DNA of 64,000 nucleotides from JAFAMS01 sp049520515 (GTDB taxonomy: Bacteria > Vulcanimicrobiota > Vulcanimicrobiia > Vulcanimicrobiales > Vulcanimicrobiaceae): assembly GCA_049520515.1 (NCBI GenBank), contig JBEKPS010000007.1, positions 1 to 64,000 on the forward strand, in the 5' to 3' direction. Below the pieces are notes generated by a model. It searched no databases and was not told the DNA's origin. It saw only the letters and a program-made list of their open reading frames with translations. Below, piece by piece: positions 1 through 7,778 of the stretch. The position numbers were made by a program, and so were the translations under genes. The stretch's first letter is position 1; each line of letters starts with the position of its first letter.

Positions 1-276
1 TACGCGGGCGCACTGAGCGCAACGATGACGTGCACCGAGAATCCGACCGGTCAAACACCGGGATCCAACGCGTTTGTTGCCGAGTTCACCGGTGGCGGAA
101 CGACGGCGTCTGAGACGCCGGCATCCTCAGGTGCGAGTGTGACGTTCAACGTCAGCTCCGGTGCCGAAACGGGTTCGTGTTCGGTTGTCATAAGCGACAC
201 GAACAACAACTCGTCAACGGAAACGATCGACGTCTCGGCGACATCGCTGACGGTCACCGGGAAACAGCGAAACTAA
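1..276 (+). CDS. C-terminal end of a secreted Ig-like / adhesin-type protein (5' truncated by window)
   Basis: An open frame runs from the first base to a TAA at 274-276, so the gene begins outside the window. The 91 visible residues are rich in Ser, Thr, Gly and Asn and contain alternating hydrophobic positions (for example SVTFNVSSG and CSVVISD), as in a bacterial Ig-like beta-sandwich near the end of an exported protein. Two Cys residues could form a disulfide. There is no membrane anchor or sorting motif at the C-terminus. The product and full length cannot be determined from the visible part; Ig-like is inference from composition only. Confidence 0.55.
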   Translation, partial: YAGALSATMTCTENPTGQTPGSNAFVAEFTGGGTTASETPASSGASVTFNVSSGAETGSCSVVISDTNNNSSTETIDVSATSLTVTGKQRN

Positions 277-279
277 GAC

Positions 280-921
280 TCAGCCGTATAAGAACGTGAA
301 GCCGGCCTCTTGCGCGAGAACGATCGCTGCAACGCCGGCTGGCACGATTATCGCGCCTGGAACGAGATTGCGGCTGACGTCCGCATAGACTTGCGCGTCG
401 CTCACGCTTTGCTTTGCCGCGATGAAACGCGCCATCGCGTGGAGCGCGTTATTGCAGACGATCCACGTGACGCCGCGGCGACTGAGCGTCTGTATCGAAA
501 AGTCGTCGTCGGCGTGCGCCATCGGACGCAAGAACGGATTCTGCGGCGTGTGAAGCATGTCGGGTAAGCCGTCGTTTGAGGCGTCGAGGATGTCGAAGAG
601 ATGATACTTCTCCCACATCGCGTCATTTGCGGCGATCAAGAGCGACGAGCCATAAAACACGACCGCGACGTGGAGAGCGCCCGGGCCTTGAGCGAACGCG
701 TTCTCGAATGCATTGAGCCCGTTCATCGCGTGACGTAAGGGAGCACCGTGATCGAGCTTCACGGCCGCGATCACTTGCTTGTGACGCGCCGGCTTGTGGA
801 GCACGCTTTCGATGGCGGGCATTTTGCTCACGCCCTGCGCCATGGCGGGCGCGGCTGCGGCGAGGAGTGCGGTTCCCGCAAGAAACGCTTCGCGTGTCGG
901 TTTGAATTTCGATTTTTCCAT
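280..921 (-). CDS. Exported DsrE/DsrF-like family protein
   Basis: The ATG at 921 is chosen because it places a signal sequence at the N-terminus (MEKSKFKPTREAFLAG followed by an Ala-rich hydrophobic stretch and an AMA-Q cleavage site); an upstream in-frame start would bury it. The mature part has the DsrE-like pattern: AVVFYGSSL, a DAMWEKYHL segment, GVTWIVCNNAL with one Cys, and a closing VPAGVAAIVLAQEAGFTFLYG-like end. DsrE-like folds carry sulfur or bind small ligands, but the exported single-Cys members have no defined role. It is transcribed divergently from the multicopper oxidase 88 bases away, suggesting a shared periplasmic redox theme. Family assignment is fairly good; function is unknown. 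Confidence 0.7.
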   Translation of the reverse strand: MEKSKFKPTREAFLAGTALLAAAAPAMAQGVSKMPAIESVLHKPARHKQVIAAVKLDHGAPLRHAMNGLNAFENAFAQGPGALHVAVVFYGSSLLIAANDAMWEKYHLFDILDASNDGLPDMLHTPQNPFLRPMAHADDDFSIQTLSRRGVTWIVCNNALHAMARFIAAKQSVSDAQVYADVSRNLVPGAIIVPAGVAAIVLAQEAGFTFLYG

Positions 922-1008
922 GATGGTAAGCGCTTCGCGCTGGAATCTTCGCGTCACTCCGCGCCGAGGCAAGGAAAGCAAGCGAGCATACGATAATCCG
1001 CCTGGTTC

Positions 1009-2160
1009 ATGACACGGGTCCTTTTCTGCGTCGCTCTATCTGCATTGCTTGCGACGAGCATCGCGTTTGCGCAATCGCCTGCGCCGGGAGTCACGCGGAC
1101 ATACTATATCGCGGCGGACGAGATCGACTGGAATTATATGCCGGCCGGCCACGATATGATGATGGGAATGGGTCCGTCGCGCTACGGCCCATTTTTCGCG
1201 CAGCACAAGCCGGGTTATGTCGGACGCATCTATCGGAAGGCCGTGTACCGAGAATATACGGACGGTACGTTTGCACATCTGAAGCCGCGGAGCAAGGAAG
1301 ACGCGTATCTTGGAATCCTAGGCCCAACGATCTACGCCGAAGTCGGCGATAGGATCAAGGTTGTGTTCCGAAATCACGGGACGCATCCGTACAGCGTTCA
1401 CGCGCACGGCGTCCTCTACGAAAAGCCGTCCGAAGGCTCGACGTATGCAGACGGCACGATGACGATGTCGCAGATGGGCGGCGCGGTGCCGCCAGGCAAG
1501 GCGTTCACCTACGTTTGGAACGTCCCAGAGCGAGCCGGACCTGGACCGAACGATCCGAGTTCGATCGTCTGGCTATATCATTCGCACGCCGACGAACGCA
1601 GCGACGTCAACGCTGGGCTGATTGGGGCGATGGTGATTACGCGAGCGGGTATGGCCCGTCCTGACGGCAAGCCTAAGGACGTCGATCGCAACTTCGTGAC
1701 GCTGTTCATGACGTTCGACGAAAACGCCAGCCAGCTGCTGGACTCCAACATCAAGCGCTTCGTCAAGAAGACGCCGAAGTGGAGCAAGCTTCAGAACTCG
1801 CCGCTCGATCCCGCGGGGAATTTCGATCCCTTCATCGGCGGAGGCTTCGTTACGGCGAACTTCCGTTCGACGATCAATGGCTACCAGTTCGCGAACATGC
1901 CGATGCCGACGATGCACAAGGGCGAGCACGTTCGCTGGTATCTGTTGTCGCTAGGTGAGGGCCTGAACTTCCACACGCCGCACTGGCACGGGAACACTGT
2001 CCTCGTCGGCGGACAGCGCAGCGACGTCGTCCTGCTCGGGCCCGCCTCAATGGTCACGGCCGATATGATCCCTGACAACCCCGGAATCTGGCTGTTCCAC
2101 TGCCATGTCAGCGAGCACATGGAAGCCGGCATGGCCGCGGACTATCGAGTCCTGCCTTGA
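1009..2160 (+). CDS. Two-domain multicopper oxidase, ceruloplasmin/hephaestin-like, secreted
   Basis: The 383-residue protein has an N-terminal signal peptide (cleavage after about residue 21, AFAQ). Copper ligands are visible in the four expected blocks: H131-A-H133, H191-S-H193, H322/H325-W-H327, and the C-terminal HCH block with H364, C365, H366, H370 and axial M375. C365 and its flanking histidines define a type 1 site coupled to the trinuclear cluster, so the enzyme should oxidise a small organic or metal substrate in the periplasm and reduce oxygen to water. A Met-rich stretch (DMMMGMGP, about 49-56) resembles copper- or metal-binding loops. The substrate is not predictable. The gene ends at 2160, overlapping a TTGACA hexamer used below as a possible promoter for the leu operon. 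Confidence 0.9.
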   Translation: MTRVLFCVALSALLATSIAFAQSPAPGVTRTYYIAADEIDWNYMPAGHDMMMGMGPSRYGPFFAQHKPGYVGRIYRKAVYREYTDGTFAHLKPRSKEDAYLGILGPTIYAEVGDRIKVVFRNHGTHPYSVHAHGVLYEKPSEGSTYADGTMTMSQMGGAVPPGKAFTYVWNVPERAGPGPNDPSSIVWLYHSHADERSDVNAGLIGAMVITRAGMARPDGKPKDVDRNFVTLFMTFDENASQLLDSNIKRFVKKTPKWSKLQNSPLDPAGNFDPFIGGGFVTANFRSTINGYQFANMPMPTMHKGEHVRWYLLSLGEGLNFHTPHWHGNTVLVGGQRSDVVLLGPASMVTADMIPDNPGIWLFHCHVSEHMEAGMAADYRVLP

Positions 2161-2186
2161 CACGCCCCACGGCTGTGAGTTAAGGT
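2157..2186 (+). promoter_or_regulatory. Possible promoter of the leu/ilv attenuator transcript
   Basis: A perfect TTGACA lies at 2157-2162, overlapping the stop codon of the multicopper oxidase. A weak TAAGGT at 2181-2186 sits 18 bases downstream as the only candidate -10. If used, transcription would start within a few bases of the leader ATG at 2196, giving a nearly leaderless message; otherwise AAGG at 2182-2185 would act as the leader's ribosome binding site and the promoter would lie further upstream. These two readings exclude each other, hence the low confidence. Confidence 0.3.
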
Positions 2187-2195
2187 CGGCTGTAC

Positions 2196-2249
2196 ATGAG
2201 CAACCGCATCGGCCTCATTCTCGTCCTTACGGGTTCGTCTACGACGTAG
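2196..2249 (+). CDS. Branched-chain amino-acid leader peptide (17 residues)
   Basis: A short ATG frame encodes MSNRIGLILVLTGSSTT and stops at TAG 2247-2249. Six of eight residues from I5 to T12 are the regulated amino acids Ile, Leu or Val, with Thr, their biosynthetic precursor, following. It lies directly upstream of an intrinsic terminator and the leuA-ilvC-leuC-leuD operon. This arrangement is that of ilv/leu leader peptides, where ribosome stalling at Ile, Leu or Val codons in starvation prevents terminator formation. The peptide has no other function expected. Confidence 0.85.
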   Translation: MSNRIGLILVLTGSSTT

Positions 2250-2275
2250 CCGCTAGCGACGTTTGCCTTCACAGG

Positions 2276-2307
2276 CCCTTCGCCCAGCGGCGAGGGGTTT
2301 TTTGTTT
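2276..2307 (+). terminator. Attenuator terminator before leuA
   Basis: The left arm 2276-2284 (CCCTTCGCC) pairs along all nine positions with the right arm 2289-2297 (GGCGAGGGG, one G-T pair), leaving a four-base loop CAGC. A run of six T then G and four T follows at 2298-2308. This is a textbook intrinsic terminator located between the leader peptide stop (2249) and leuA (2327), so it must be conditional for the operon to be expressed. The competing antiterminator pairing was not resolved by eye. Confidence 0.88.
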
Positions 2308-2326
2308 TAAGGGAGCTCGAACGACC

Positions 2327-3583
2327 ATGGACCGCGTGATCATATTCGACACGACCCTGCGCGACGGCGAACAATCGCCGGGTGCGACGATGACCCCGTC
2401 CGCACGACTTCGGATTGCGCAGATGCTCGCCGAAGCGAAGGTCGACGTGATTGAAGCGGGCTTCCCCGCAGCTTCACCGATCGTCGTGCAAAGCGTGGCT
2501 GAGATCGCGAAGGCTGTGAAAGGCGCATCCGTGGCGGCACTTGCGCGCACGACGCCGGGCGACGTCGATGCGGCTTGGGAAGCGCTGCAGCACGCCGAGG
2601 CGCCGCGGATCCATACGTTCCTTGCGACCTCGAACTTGCATCTCGAGCACAAGCTGCGCATCTCGCACGATCAGGCCGTCGAAGCGACGACCGACGCCGT
2701 GCGGCGCGCCAAGAAGTATTGCTCGGACGTCGAGTTTTCAGCGGAAGACGCAACGCGCTCGAACTGGGACTTTCTGGTGCGCATCTTCAGTGCCGCGATT
2801 AAAGCCGGCGCAACGACGATCAACGTCCCCGATACGGTCGGCTACACGATGCCGCAAGAGTACGCGGCACTGATGAGCTATCTGCTCGAAAACATCAAAG
2901 GGATCGAGAACACCGTGATCAGCGTGCACACGCACGACGATCTCGGCTTTGCCGTCGCAAACGCGCTCTCAGCCGTCCAAGCCGGGGCGCGTCAAATCGA
3001 GTGCACGATCAACGGGATCGGCGAGCGTGCCGGAAACTGCTCGCTCGAAGAAGTCGTCGTCGGCATGCGCGTCCGCAAGGACATCTACAACGTCGACACC
3101 GCGTTTGACACGAGCACGCTGCAAAAGATCTCGCAGCAGGTCGCACGCGCGACGCGGATGCCCGTGCAAAAGAACAAAGCCATCGTTGGCGCTCACGCGT
3201 TCATGCACGAATCCGGGATCCATCAAGACGGAATTCTGAAGCACAAGAGCACGTATGAGATCATCGAGCCGAGCTCGGTCGGCGTCGAGCAAACGCAATT
3301 CTCGATCTCACGCAACTCCGGAAAACACGCCGTGCTGACGCGCGTGCGCGACATCGGCTTCGTCTTCGACCGCGCCGCCGAGAAGAAGTTCTTGGACGCG
3401 TTCGCCAAGTTCGCGCAGACGCGGAGAGTCGTCTCCGACGGCGAATTGGTGCGGCTCGCACAAGAGGCCACCGGGGCATCGCTCATTCGGCCGCCTGGTC
3501 GGTTGGAGGAGGTCCCTGCGTCGGGCGATCATCATGCCGGTCGTGAGTTCGCAAGCAACGCGATCATGACGAGCTTCACCTAA
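2327..3583 (+). CDS. leuA: 2-isopropylmalate synthase lacking the C-terminal regulatory domain
   Basis: The enzyme condenses acetyl-CoA with 2-ketoisovalerate, the first committed step to leucine. The start at 2327 gives the canonical N-terminus with DTTLRDGEQSPG at residues 8-19 (D13 is a metal ligand, R12 catalytic) and the metal-binding HTHDD at 201-205, followed by the GIGERAGN motif. Total length is 418 residues, against roughly 510 for standard bacterial LeuA. The missing part is the whole C-terminal leucine-binding LeuA dimer domain: the catalytic and linker regions end near residue 385 and a short unrelated tail follows before ilvC begins eight bases later, so there is no room for it. 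Homocitrate or citramalate synthase is an alternative, but the linked leuCD and the attenuator favour leucine synthesis. Start codon follows GGGAG. Confidence 0.9.
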   Translation: MDRVIIFDTTLRDGEQSPGATMTPSARLRIAQMLAEAKVDVIEAGFPAASPIVVQSVAEIAKAVKGASVAALARTTPGDVDAAWEALQHAEAPRIHTFLATSNLHLEHKLRISHDQAVEATTDAVRRAKKYCSDVEFSAEDATRSNWDFLVRIFSAAIKAGATTINVPDTVGYTMPQEYAALMSYLLENIKGIENTVISVHTHDDLGFAVANALSAVQAGARQIECTINGIGERAGNCSLEEVVVGMRVRKDIYNVDTAFDTSTLQKISQQVARATRMPVQKNKAIVGAHAFMHESGIHQDGILKHKSTYEIIEPSSVGVEQTQFSISRNSGKHAVLTRVRDIGFVFDRAAEKKFLDAFAKFAQTRRVVSDGELVRLAQEATGASLIRPPGRLEEVPASGDHHAGREFASNAIMTSFT

Positions 3584-3591
3584 GGGGAATC

Positions 3592-4605
3592 ATGCAAGCC
3601 TACTACGACAAAGACGCCGATCCGAGCGTACTCGAAAAGAAACGCATCGCCGTTATCGGCTATGGAAGTCAAGGCAACGCGCAAGCGCGCTGTCTTGCGG
3701 ACTCAGGACTCGACGTCGTCGTCGGACTGCGTGAGGGTTCGTCGTCCGCCGACACGGTCAAAGGCCACGGGATCGCTGCGAAGAGCATCCCGGATGCGGT
3801 GCGTGGCGCGGACGTCGTGATGATCCTCATTCCCGATGAAGAGCAGCCCGCAATCTACGCGCGCGATATCGCACCGAATCTCAAAGATGGCGTGTATCTC
3901 GGATTCTCGCACGGGTTTGCGATTCGTTTCGGAACGATCGTACCGAAGGCGAACGTGAACGTGTTCATGGTCGCGCCGAAGGCCCCCGGCCGGCTGGTAC
4001 GCACCGAATATGAAGCGGGCCGCGGTACGCCCTCGCTGATCGCCGTCCACCAAGATCCCTCAAAGGATACGCGTGAGATCGCGCTTGCATATGCGGTTGC
4101 AATCGGCGCCGGCAAAGCCGGTATTATCGAGACGACGTTCTCGGAAGAGACCGAGACCGATCTCTTCGGCGAGCAAGCCGTGCTGTGCGGCGGAGTCTCG
4201 GAGCTGATCCACGCGGGATTCGAAACGCTCGTGGAAGCCGGCTACGCGCCGGAGATGGCGTATTTCGAATGCTGCCACGAAATGAAGCTGATCGTCGACC
4301 TCATCTACGAGCGCGGCATCGAAGGGATGCGCAACGGCGTTAGCAACACGGCGAAGTACGGCGATTACACGCGTGGAACGCGCATCATCACCGAAGAGTC
4401 GCGTCAAGCGATGCGCAAGATGCTCGAAGAGATTCGCAGCGGCGCGTTCGCGCAAGAGTGGGTTGCCGAGCATGCCGCTGGAAAACCGCGCTTCGATGAA
4501 TTCCGCAAGAAAGGCCACGCCCATCCGATCGAAGCGATCGGGCGCCGTCTGCGTGCGATGATGCCGTGGATGCCGAAAGAAAAGGAACCCGCCTCGGTTT
4601 CATAA
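3592..4605 (+). CDS. ilvC: Ketol-acid reductoisomerase, class I (NADP-dependent)
   Basis: The 337-residue length is that of short-form (class I) KARI, which isomerises and reduces acetolactate or acetohydroxybutyrate in valine and isoleucine synthesis. The Rossmann motif GYGSQG is at 23-28; the loop GLREGSSS at 45-52 carries serines typical of NADPH users. Mg-binding and catalytic acids are visible as D190, E194, E226 and E230, and the HGF motif contains H107. One departure is PKAPGRLVR near 129-137, where most family members have PGH: His is replaced by Arg. The gene lies eight bases after leuA and overlaps leuC by one base (TAATG), consistent with a single attenuated transcript. Confidence 0.97.
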   Translation: MQAYYDKDADPSVLEKKRIAVIGYGSQGNAQARCLADSGLDVVVGLREGSSSADTVKGHGIAAKSIPDAVRGADVVMILIPDEEQPAIYARDIAPNLKDGVYLGFSHGFAIRFGTIVPKANVNVFMVAPKAPGRLVRTEYEAGRGTPSLIAVHQDPSKDTREIALAYAVAIGAGKAGIIETTFSEETETDLFGEQAVLCGGVSELIHAGFETLVEAGYAPEMAYFECCHEMKLIVDLIYERGIEGMRNGVSNTAKYGDYTRGTRIITEESRQAMRKMLEEIRSGAFAQEWVAEHAAGKPRFDEFRKKGHAHPIEAIGRRLRAMMPWMPKEKEPASVS

Positions 4606-5957
4606 TGGGTCGTACACTTTTCGATAAAGTCTGGGACGCGCACGTGGTCGAGGCGCTTCCCGGCGATAACGCGCTGCTCGCCATCGACCGCATCATCGCA
4701 ATTGAAATCACGACACCGCAGCCCGCCGCGGAAATTGCGGAACGTTTCGGCGACCGCCTCTTCGACACGTCGTCGATCGTCGCGCTGATCGATCATATCT
4801 CGCCCGCGAAGGATACGGAGACGGCGATTCAGGGGCAGGCGCTCCGCAAATGGGCCAAAGCGCACGACGTCGTGTTTTACGACATCGGCAACAACGGCAT
4901 CTGTCACGTCGTCATTCCGGAGCGCGGTTGGGTTGAGCCGGGGATGACGCTCATCTGCGGCGATTCGCACACGTGCACGCACGGCGCGTTCGGGGCATTT
5001 GCGCTTGGCATCGGCTCGAGCGTTCAATGCGGCGCGATGTTGGCCGGCTCGATCATTCAGAAGCGTCAGAAAGTCATCCGCATCAACGTCGAGGGAACGA
5101 TGCATCCCAGCGCGACCGCGAAGGATCTCGCGCTCACCGTGATCGCGACGCTCGGCTTTCAGGGCGGCACGGGTGCCGTTATCGAGTATCACGGCAGCAC
5201 CATCCGCGCGCTTTCAATGGAAGAGCGCATGACGCTCTGCAACATGGCGATCGAAGCCGGCGCAACGACCGGAATGATCGAGCCCGATGAAACGACGATC
5301 GAGTATTTGCGCGGGCGCGAAGCGCAACCGAAGGGCGAAGCCTTTGAGAAGAAGGCCGCATATTGGCGCACGCTGCGTTCCGATCCGGATGCAACGTACG
5401 AGCGCACAATCGATATCGACGGGTCGAAGATTCGGACCGTCGTGTCCTGGGGGACGAACCCCGGCGAATCCGTCTCGATCGATGCGGTCGTGCCGAACGG
5501 CGATGCCTCGAGCCTCGAATATATGGATCTCAAACCGGGGACGCCGATGCGCGGGATCGCAATCGATCAAGCTTTCATCGGGTCGTGCACGAACGCGCGT
5601 ATCTCCGATTTGCGTGCGGCGGCAGAGATCTTCAAAGGTCGCAAAGTCGCTGTCCCGACGATTGTGACGCCGGGTTCTCAGGCCGTGAAGCGCCAAGCCG
5701 AGCACGAAGGCTTGCACGACATCTTTCAAGATGCCGGCGCGCTCTGGACGCATTCATCGTGCGGCCCGTGTCTTGGCATGTCGATGGGTGTCGTCGCGCC
5801 GGGGATGCGCATCATCTCGAGCACCAACCGGAATTTCCGCAACCGGATGGGCACGGGTGGTCGCGTCCATCTCGCAACGCCGGTCGTGGTAGCAGCCAGC
5901 GCAATTCTCGGCCGCATTGCAACGCCCGATGAATTGCCTGCGGAGGTGCTCGCATGA
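4605..5957 (+). CDS. leuC: 3-isopropylmalate dehydratase large subunit
   Basis: LeuC binds a 4Fe-4S cluster and, with LeuD, isomerises 2- to 3-isopropylmalate. The ATG at 4605 is chosen because it overlaps the ilvC stop (TAATG) and gives the usual start MGRTLFDKVWDAH. Cluster ligands are C328 (GSCTNA), C386 and C389 (SSCGPC). The conserved GDSHTCTHGAFGAFA block is present near 123-137. At 450 residues it is slightly shorter than the roughly 465 of the enterobacterial protein. Its last codons overlap leuD by four bases (ATGA), indicating coupled synthesis of the two subunits in equal amounts. Confidence 0.96.
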   Translation: MGRTLFDKVWDAHVVEALPGDNALLAIDRIIAIEITTPQPAAEIAERFGDRLFDTSSIVALIDHISPAKDTETAIQGQALRKWAKAHDVVFYDIGNNGICHVVIPERGWVEPGMTLICGDSHTCTHGAFGAFALGIGSSVQCGAMLAGSIIQKRQKVIRINVEGTMHPSATAKDLALTVIATLGFQGGTGAVIEYHGSTIRALSMEERMTLCNMAIEAGATTGMIEPDETTIEYLRGREAQPKGEAFEKKAAYWRTLRSDPDATYERTIDIDGSKIRTVVSWGTNPGESVSIDAVVPNGDASSLEYMDLKPGTPMRGIAIDQAFIGSCTNARISDLRAAAEIFKGRKVAVPTIVTPGSQAVKRQAEHEGLHDIFQDAGALWTHSSCGPCLGMSMGVVAPGMRIISSTNRNFRNRMGTGGRVHLATPVVVAASAILGRIATPDELPAEVLA

Positions 5958-6490
5958 TCGTCTCCGGCTCCGTCGTCGCGCTGCGGCAAGAGAATCTGGA
6001 CACCGATCAGATGTATCCCGGAAAATATCTCTCGCTGATCACGCGCAAAGATCTTGGGCGTCTGCTCTTCGAGGCGTTTCCGAAGGGCCGTGAACTTTTC
6101 GAGAGTCATCGGGACGCATCGATTTTCGTAACCGGTGAAAACGTCGGCTGCGGCAGCTCGCGCGAGCACGCGGTCTGGGCACTGAACGACTGGGGAATTC
6201 GCGCAGTCATCGCGCCGTCGTTTGCGCGCATTTTCCACGAGAATTGCTATTCCAACGGCGTCGTCCCGGTCGTCGTGACAGATAAAGCCGCACTCGATGA
6301 GTGTTTCTCGGCGAAAACGCTCGAAATCGACGTCGACAACGAAGTCGTCCGCAAAGACGGCCGCGAGATCGCGCGCTTCACGCTCGACCCGCTTCGCAAG
6401 GATTTCATCCTCCACGGTGGCTTTCTCGAATACATGGCGACGAAAGTCGATCAAGTCCGTGCCTGGAGAGAAAAAGCCCCCGTAGCGTAG
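5954..6490 (+). CDS. leuD: 3-isopropylmalate dehydratase small subunit
   Basis: LeuD supplies the swivelling domain that completes the isopropylmalate isomerase active site. The 178-residue protein has the diagnostic DTDQMYPGKYL region near the N-terminus and the GCGSSREHA motif near residues 65-73, followed by IAPSFARIFHENCYSNG. It starts inside the leuC stop codon (ATGA at 5954-5957) and is the last gene of the attenuated operon. No leuB (isopropylmalate dehydrogenase), ilvBN or ilvD lies nearby, so the remaining pathway steps are encoded elsewhere. Confidence 0.96.
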   Translation: MIVSGSVVALRQENLDTDQMYPGKYLSLITRKDLGRLLFEAFPKGRELFESHRDASIFVTGENVGCGSSREHAVWALNDWGIRAVIAPSFARIFHENCYSNGVVPVVVTDKAALDECFSAKTLEIDVDNEVVRKDGREIARFTLDPLRKDFILHGGFLEYMATKVDQVRAWREKAPVA

Positions 6491-6541
6491 CGCTGACACT
6501 AGGCGGAAATCGAAGGCGCGCCAGGTAACTTTCGCAACGGA

Positions 6542-7747
6542 ATGACTGAACCAACAGGACCACTTAAAGGCCTGCGCGTCTTTGACTTAACGCGCGTGCT
6601 CGCAGGCCCGACCTGCGCACAGATGCTCGGCGACCTCGGTGCCGATGTCATCAAAATCGAGAAACCCGGATCCGGCGACGACACGCGCGGATTCGCGCCG
6701 CCGTATATTGATGGGACGAAGGAGAGCGCGTACTTCGTTGGCGTCAATCGCAATAAACGTTCGCTGACACTCGACATCGCAAAGCCTGAAGGGCAAGAGA
6801 TTGCGCTGCAGCTCTTGGCGACGTACGACATCTTGGTCGAGAATTTTAAGGTCGGCGGACTCGACCGCTATGGCCTAGGTTACAAACAACTCAAGAGCCG
6901 CTTTCCGCGGCTCATTTACTGCTCGATCACCGGATTCGGACAAACGGGTCCGTATGCGCCGCGTCCCGGTTACGACAGCCTGATTCAAGCAATGGGCGGT
7001 GTGATGAGCGTGACCGGCGATCCGAACGGCGAGCCGCAAAAAGTCGGCGTTCCGGTCGCGGACTTGTTCGCGGGACTGTACGGATGCATCGGCATTCTCG
7101 CCGCGCTGCGCCATCGCGACGCGACGGGTGAAGGTCAGCAGATCGATATTGGCATGCTCGACGCGAACGCAGCGTGGCTCGCCAATCAAGCCATGAACTA
7201 TCTCGCCACGGGCGAGAACCCGCCGCGTCTTGGCAATGACCATCCGAACATCGTTCCGTATCAAGTCTTCCCGACGGCCGATGGCTACGTGATGCTCTCG
7301 GTCGGCAACGATCCGACCTTTGAACGCTTCTGCAAAGCCTTCGGCATCGAGCATCTCTTAAAGGATGAACGTTTCTCCACCAATGCCGAGCGCGTCAAGA
7401 ATCGCAAATTTGTGACGGAGACGCTCGAGCCCGTGATGCGCGCGCATCCGACTGCGTGGTGGGTCGAGAAACTCGAAGAACAATCGATCGGCGGTGGCCC
7501 GATCAACACGCTGCGCGACGTATTTGAAGATCCGCAAATCAAAGCACGCGAAGTCGTGCGCACGATGCATCACGCGTCCGGCAAAGACGTGCCGGTTGTT
7601 GCCAATCCGGTTCGTCTTTCCGCAACACCGCCGGATTATCGTATTCCGCCGCCGGTGCTGGGCGAGCATACTGACGAAATTCTACGCGGCGAGCTTGGCT
7701 TCAGCGACGCGCGTCTCGCAGAACTCAGAGAAAAAGGCGTCATTTAG
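6542..7747 (+). CDS. CaiB/BaiF family (class III) CoA-transferase
   Basis: This 401-residue protein belongs to the formyl-CoA transferase-like family, which moves CoA between acyl donors and acids. It shows the typical beginning (PLKGLRVFDLTRVLAGP), the ADVIKIEKPG and GDDTRG motifs, NRNKRSLTLD, and SITGFGQTGPY. The catalytic Asp is D174 in the VADLFAGLYG segment. An SD-like GGAA is present before the ATG. It follows leuD by 51 bases on the same strand, so read-through from the leu operon is possible, but there is no functional link to leucine synthesis. Substrate is not predictable from sequence alone. Confidence 0.9.
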   Translation: MTEPTGPLKGLRVFDLTRVLAGPTCAQMLGDLGADVIKIEKPGSGDDTRGFAPPYIDGTKESAYFVGVNRNKRSLTLDIAKPEGQEIALQLLATYDILVENFKVGGLDRYGLGYKQLKSRFPRLIYCSITGFGQTGPYAPRPGYDSLIQAMGGVMSVTGDPNGEPQKVGVPVADLFAGLYGCIGILAALRHRDATGEGQQIDIGMLDANAAWLANQAMNYLATGENPPRLGNDHPNIVPYQVFPTADGYVMLSVGNDPTFERFCKAFGIEHLLKDERFSTNAERVKNRKFVTETLEPVMRAHPTAWWVEKLEEQSIGGGPINTLRDVFEDPQIKAREVVRTMHHASGKDVPVVANPVRLSATPPDYRIPPPVLGEHTDEILRGELGFSDARLAELREKGVI

Positions 7748-7751
7748 GCGG

Positions 7752-7775
7752 TCCCTCGACTTCGCTCGGGATGAC
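7752..7775. repeat. Short dispersed intergenic repeat (GTCATCCCGAGCG type)
   Basis: The 31-base gap between the convergent CoA-transferase and GNAT genes consists mainly of a sequence whose minus-strand reading begins GTCATCCCGAGCGAAG. The first 13 bases recur at 57747-57759, also just beyond a gene end. The segment is partly self-complementary. This looks like a dispersed REP-like unit, though only two copies are visible here. Confidence 0.4.
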
Positions 7776-7778
7776 AAG

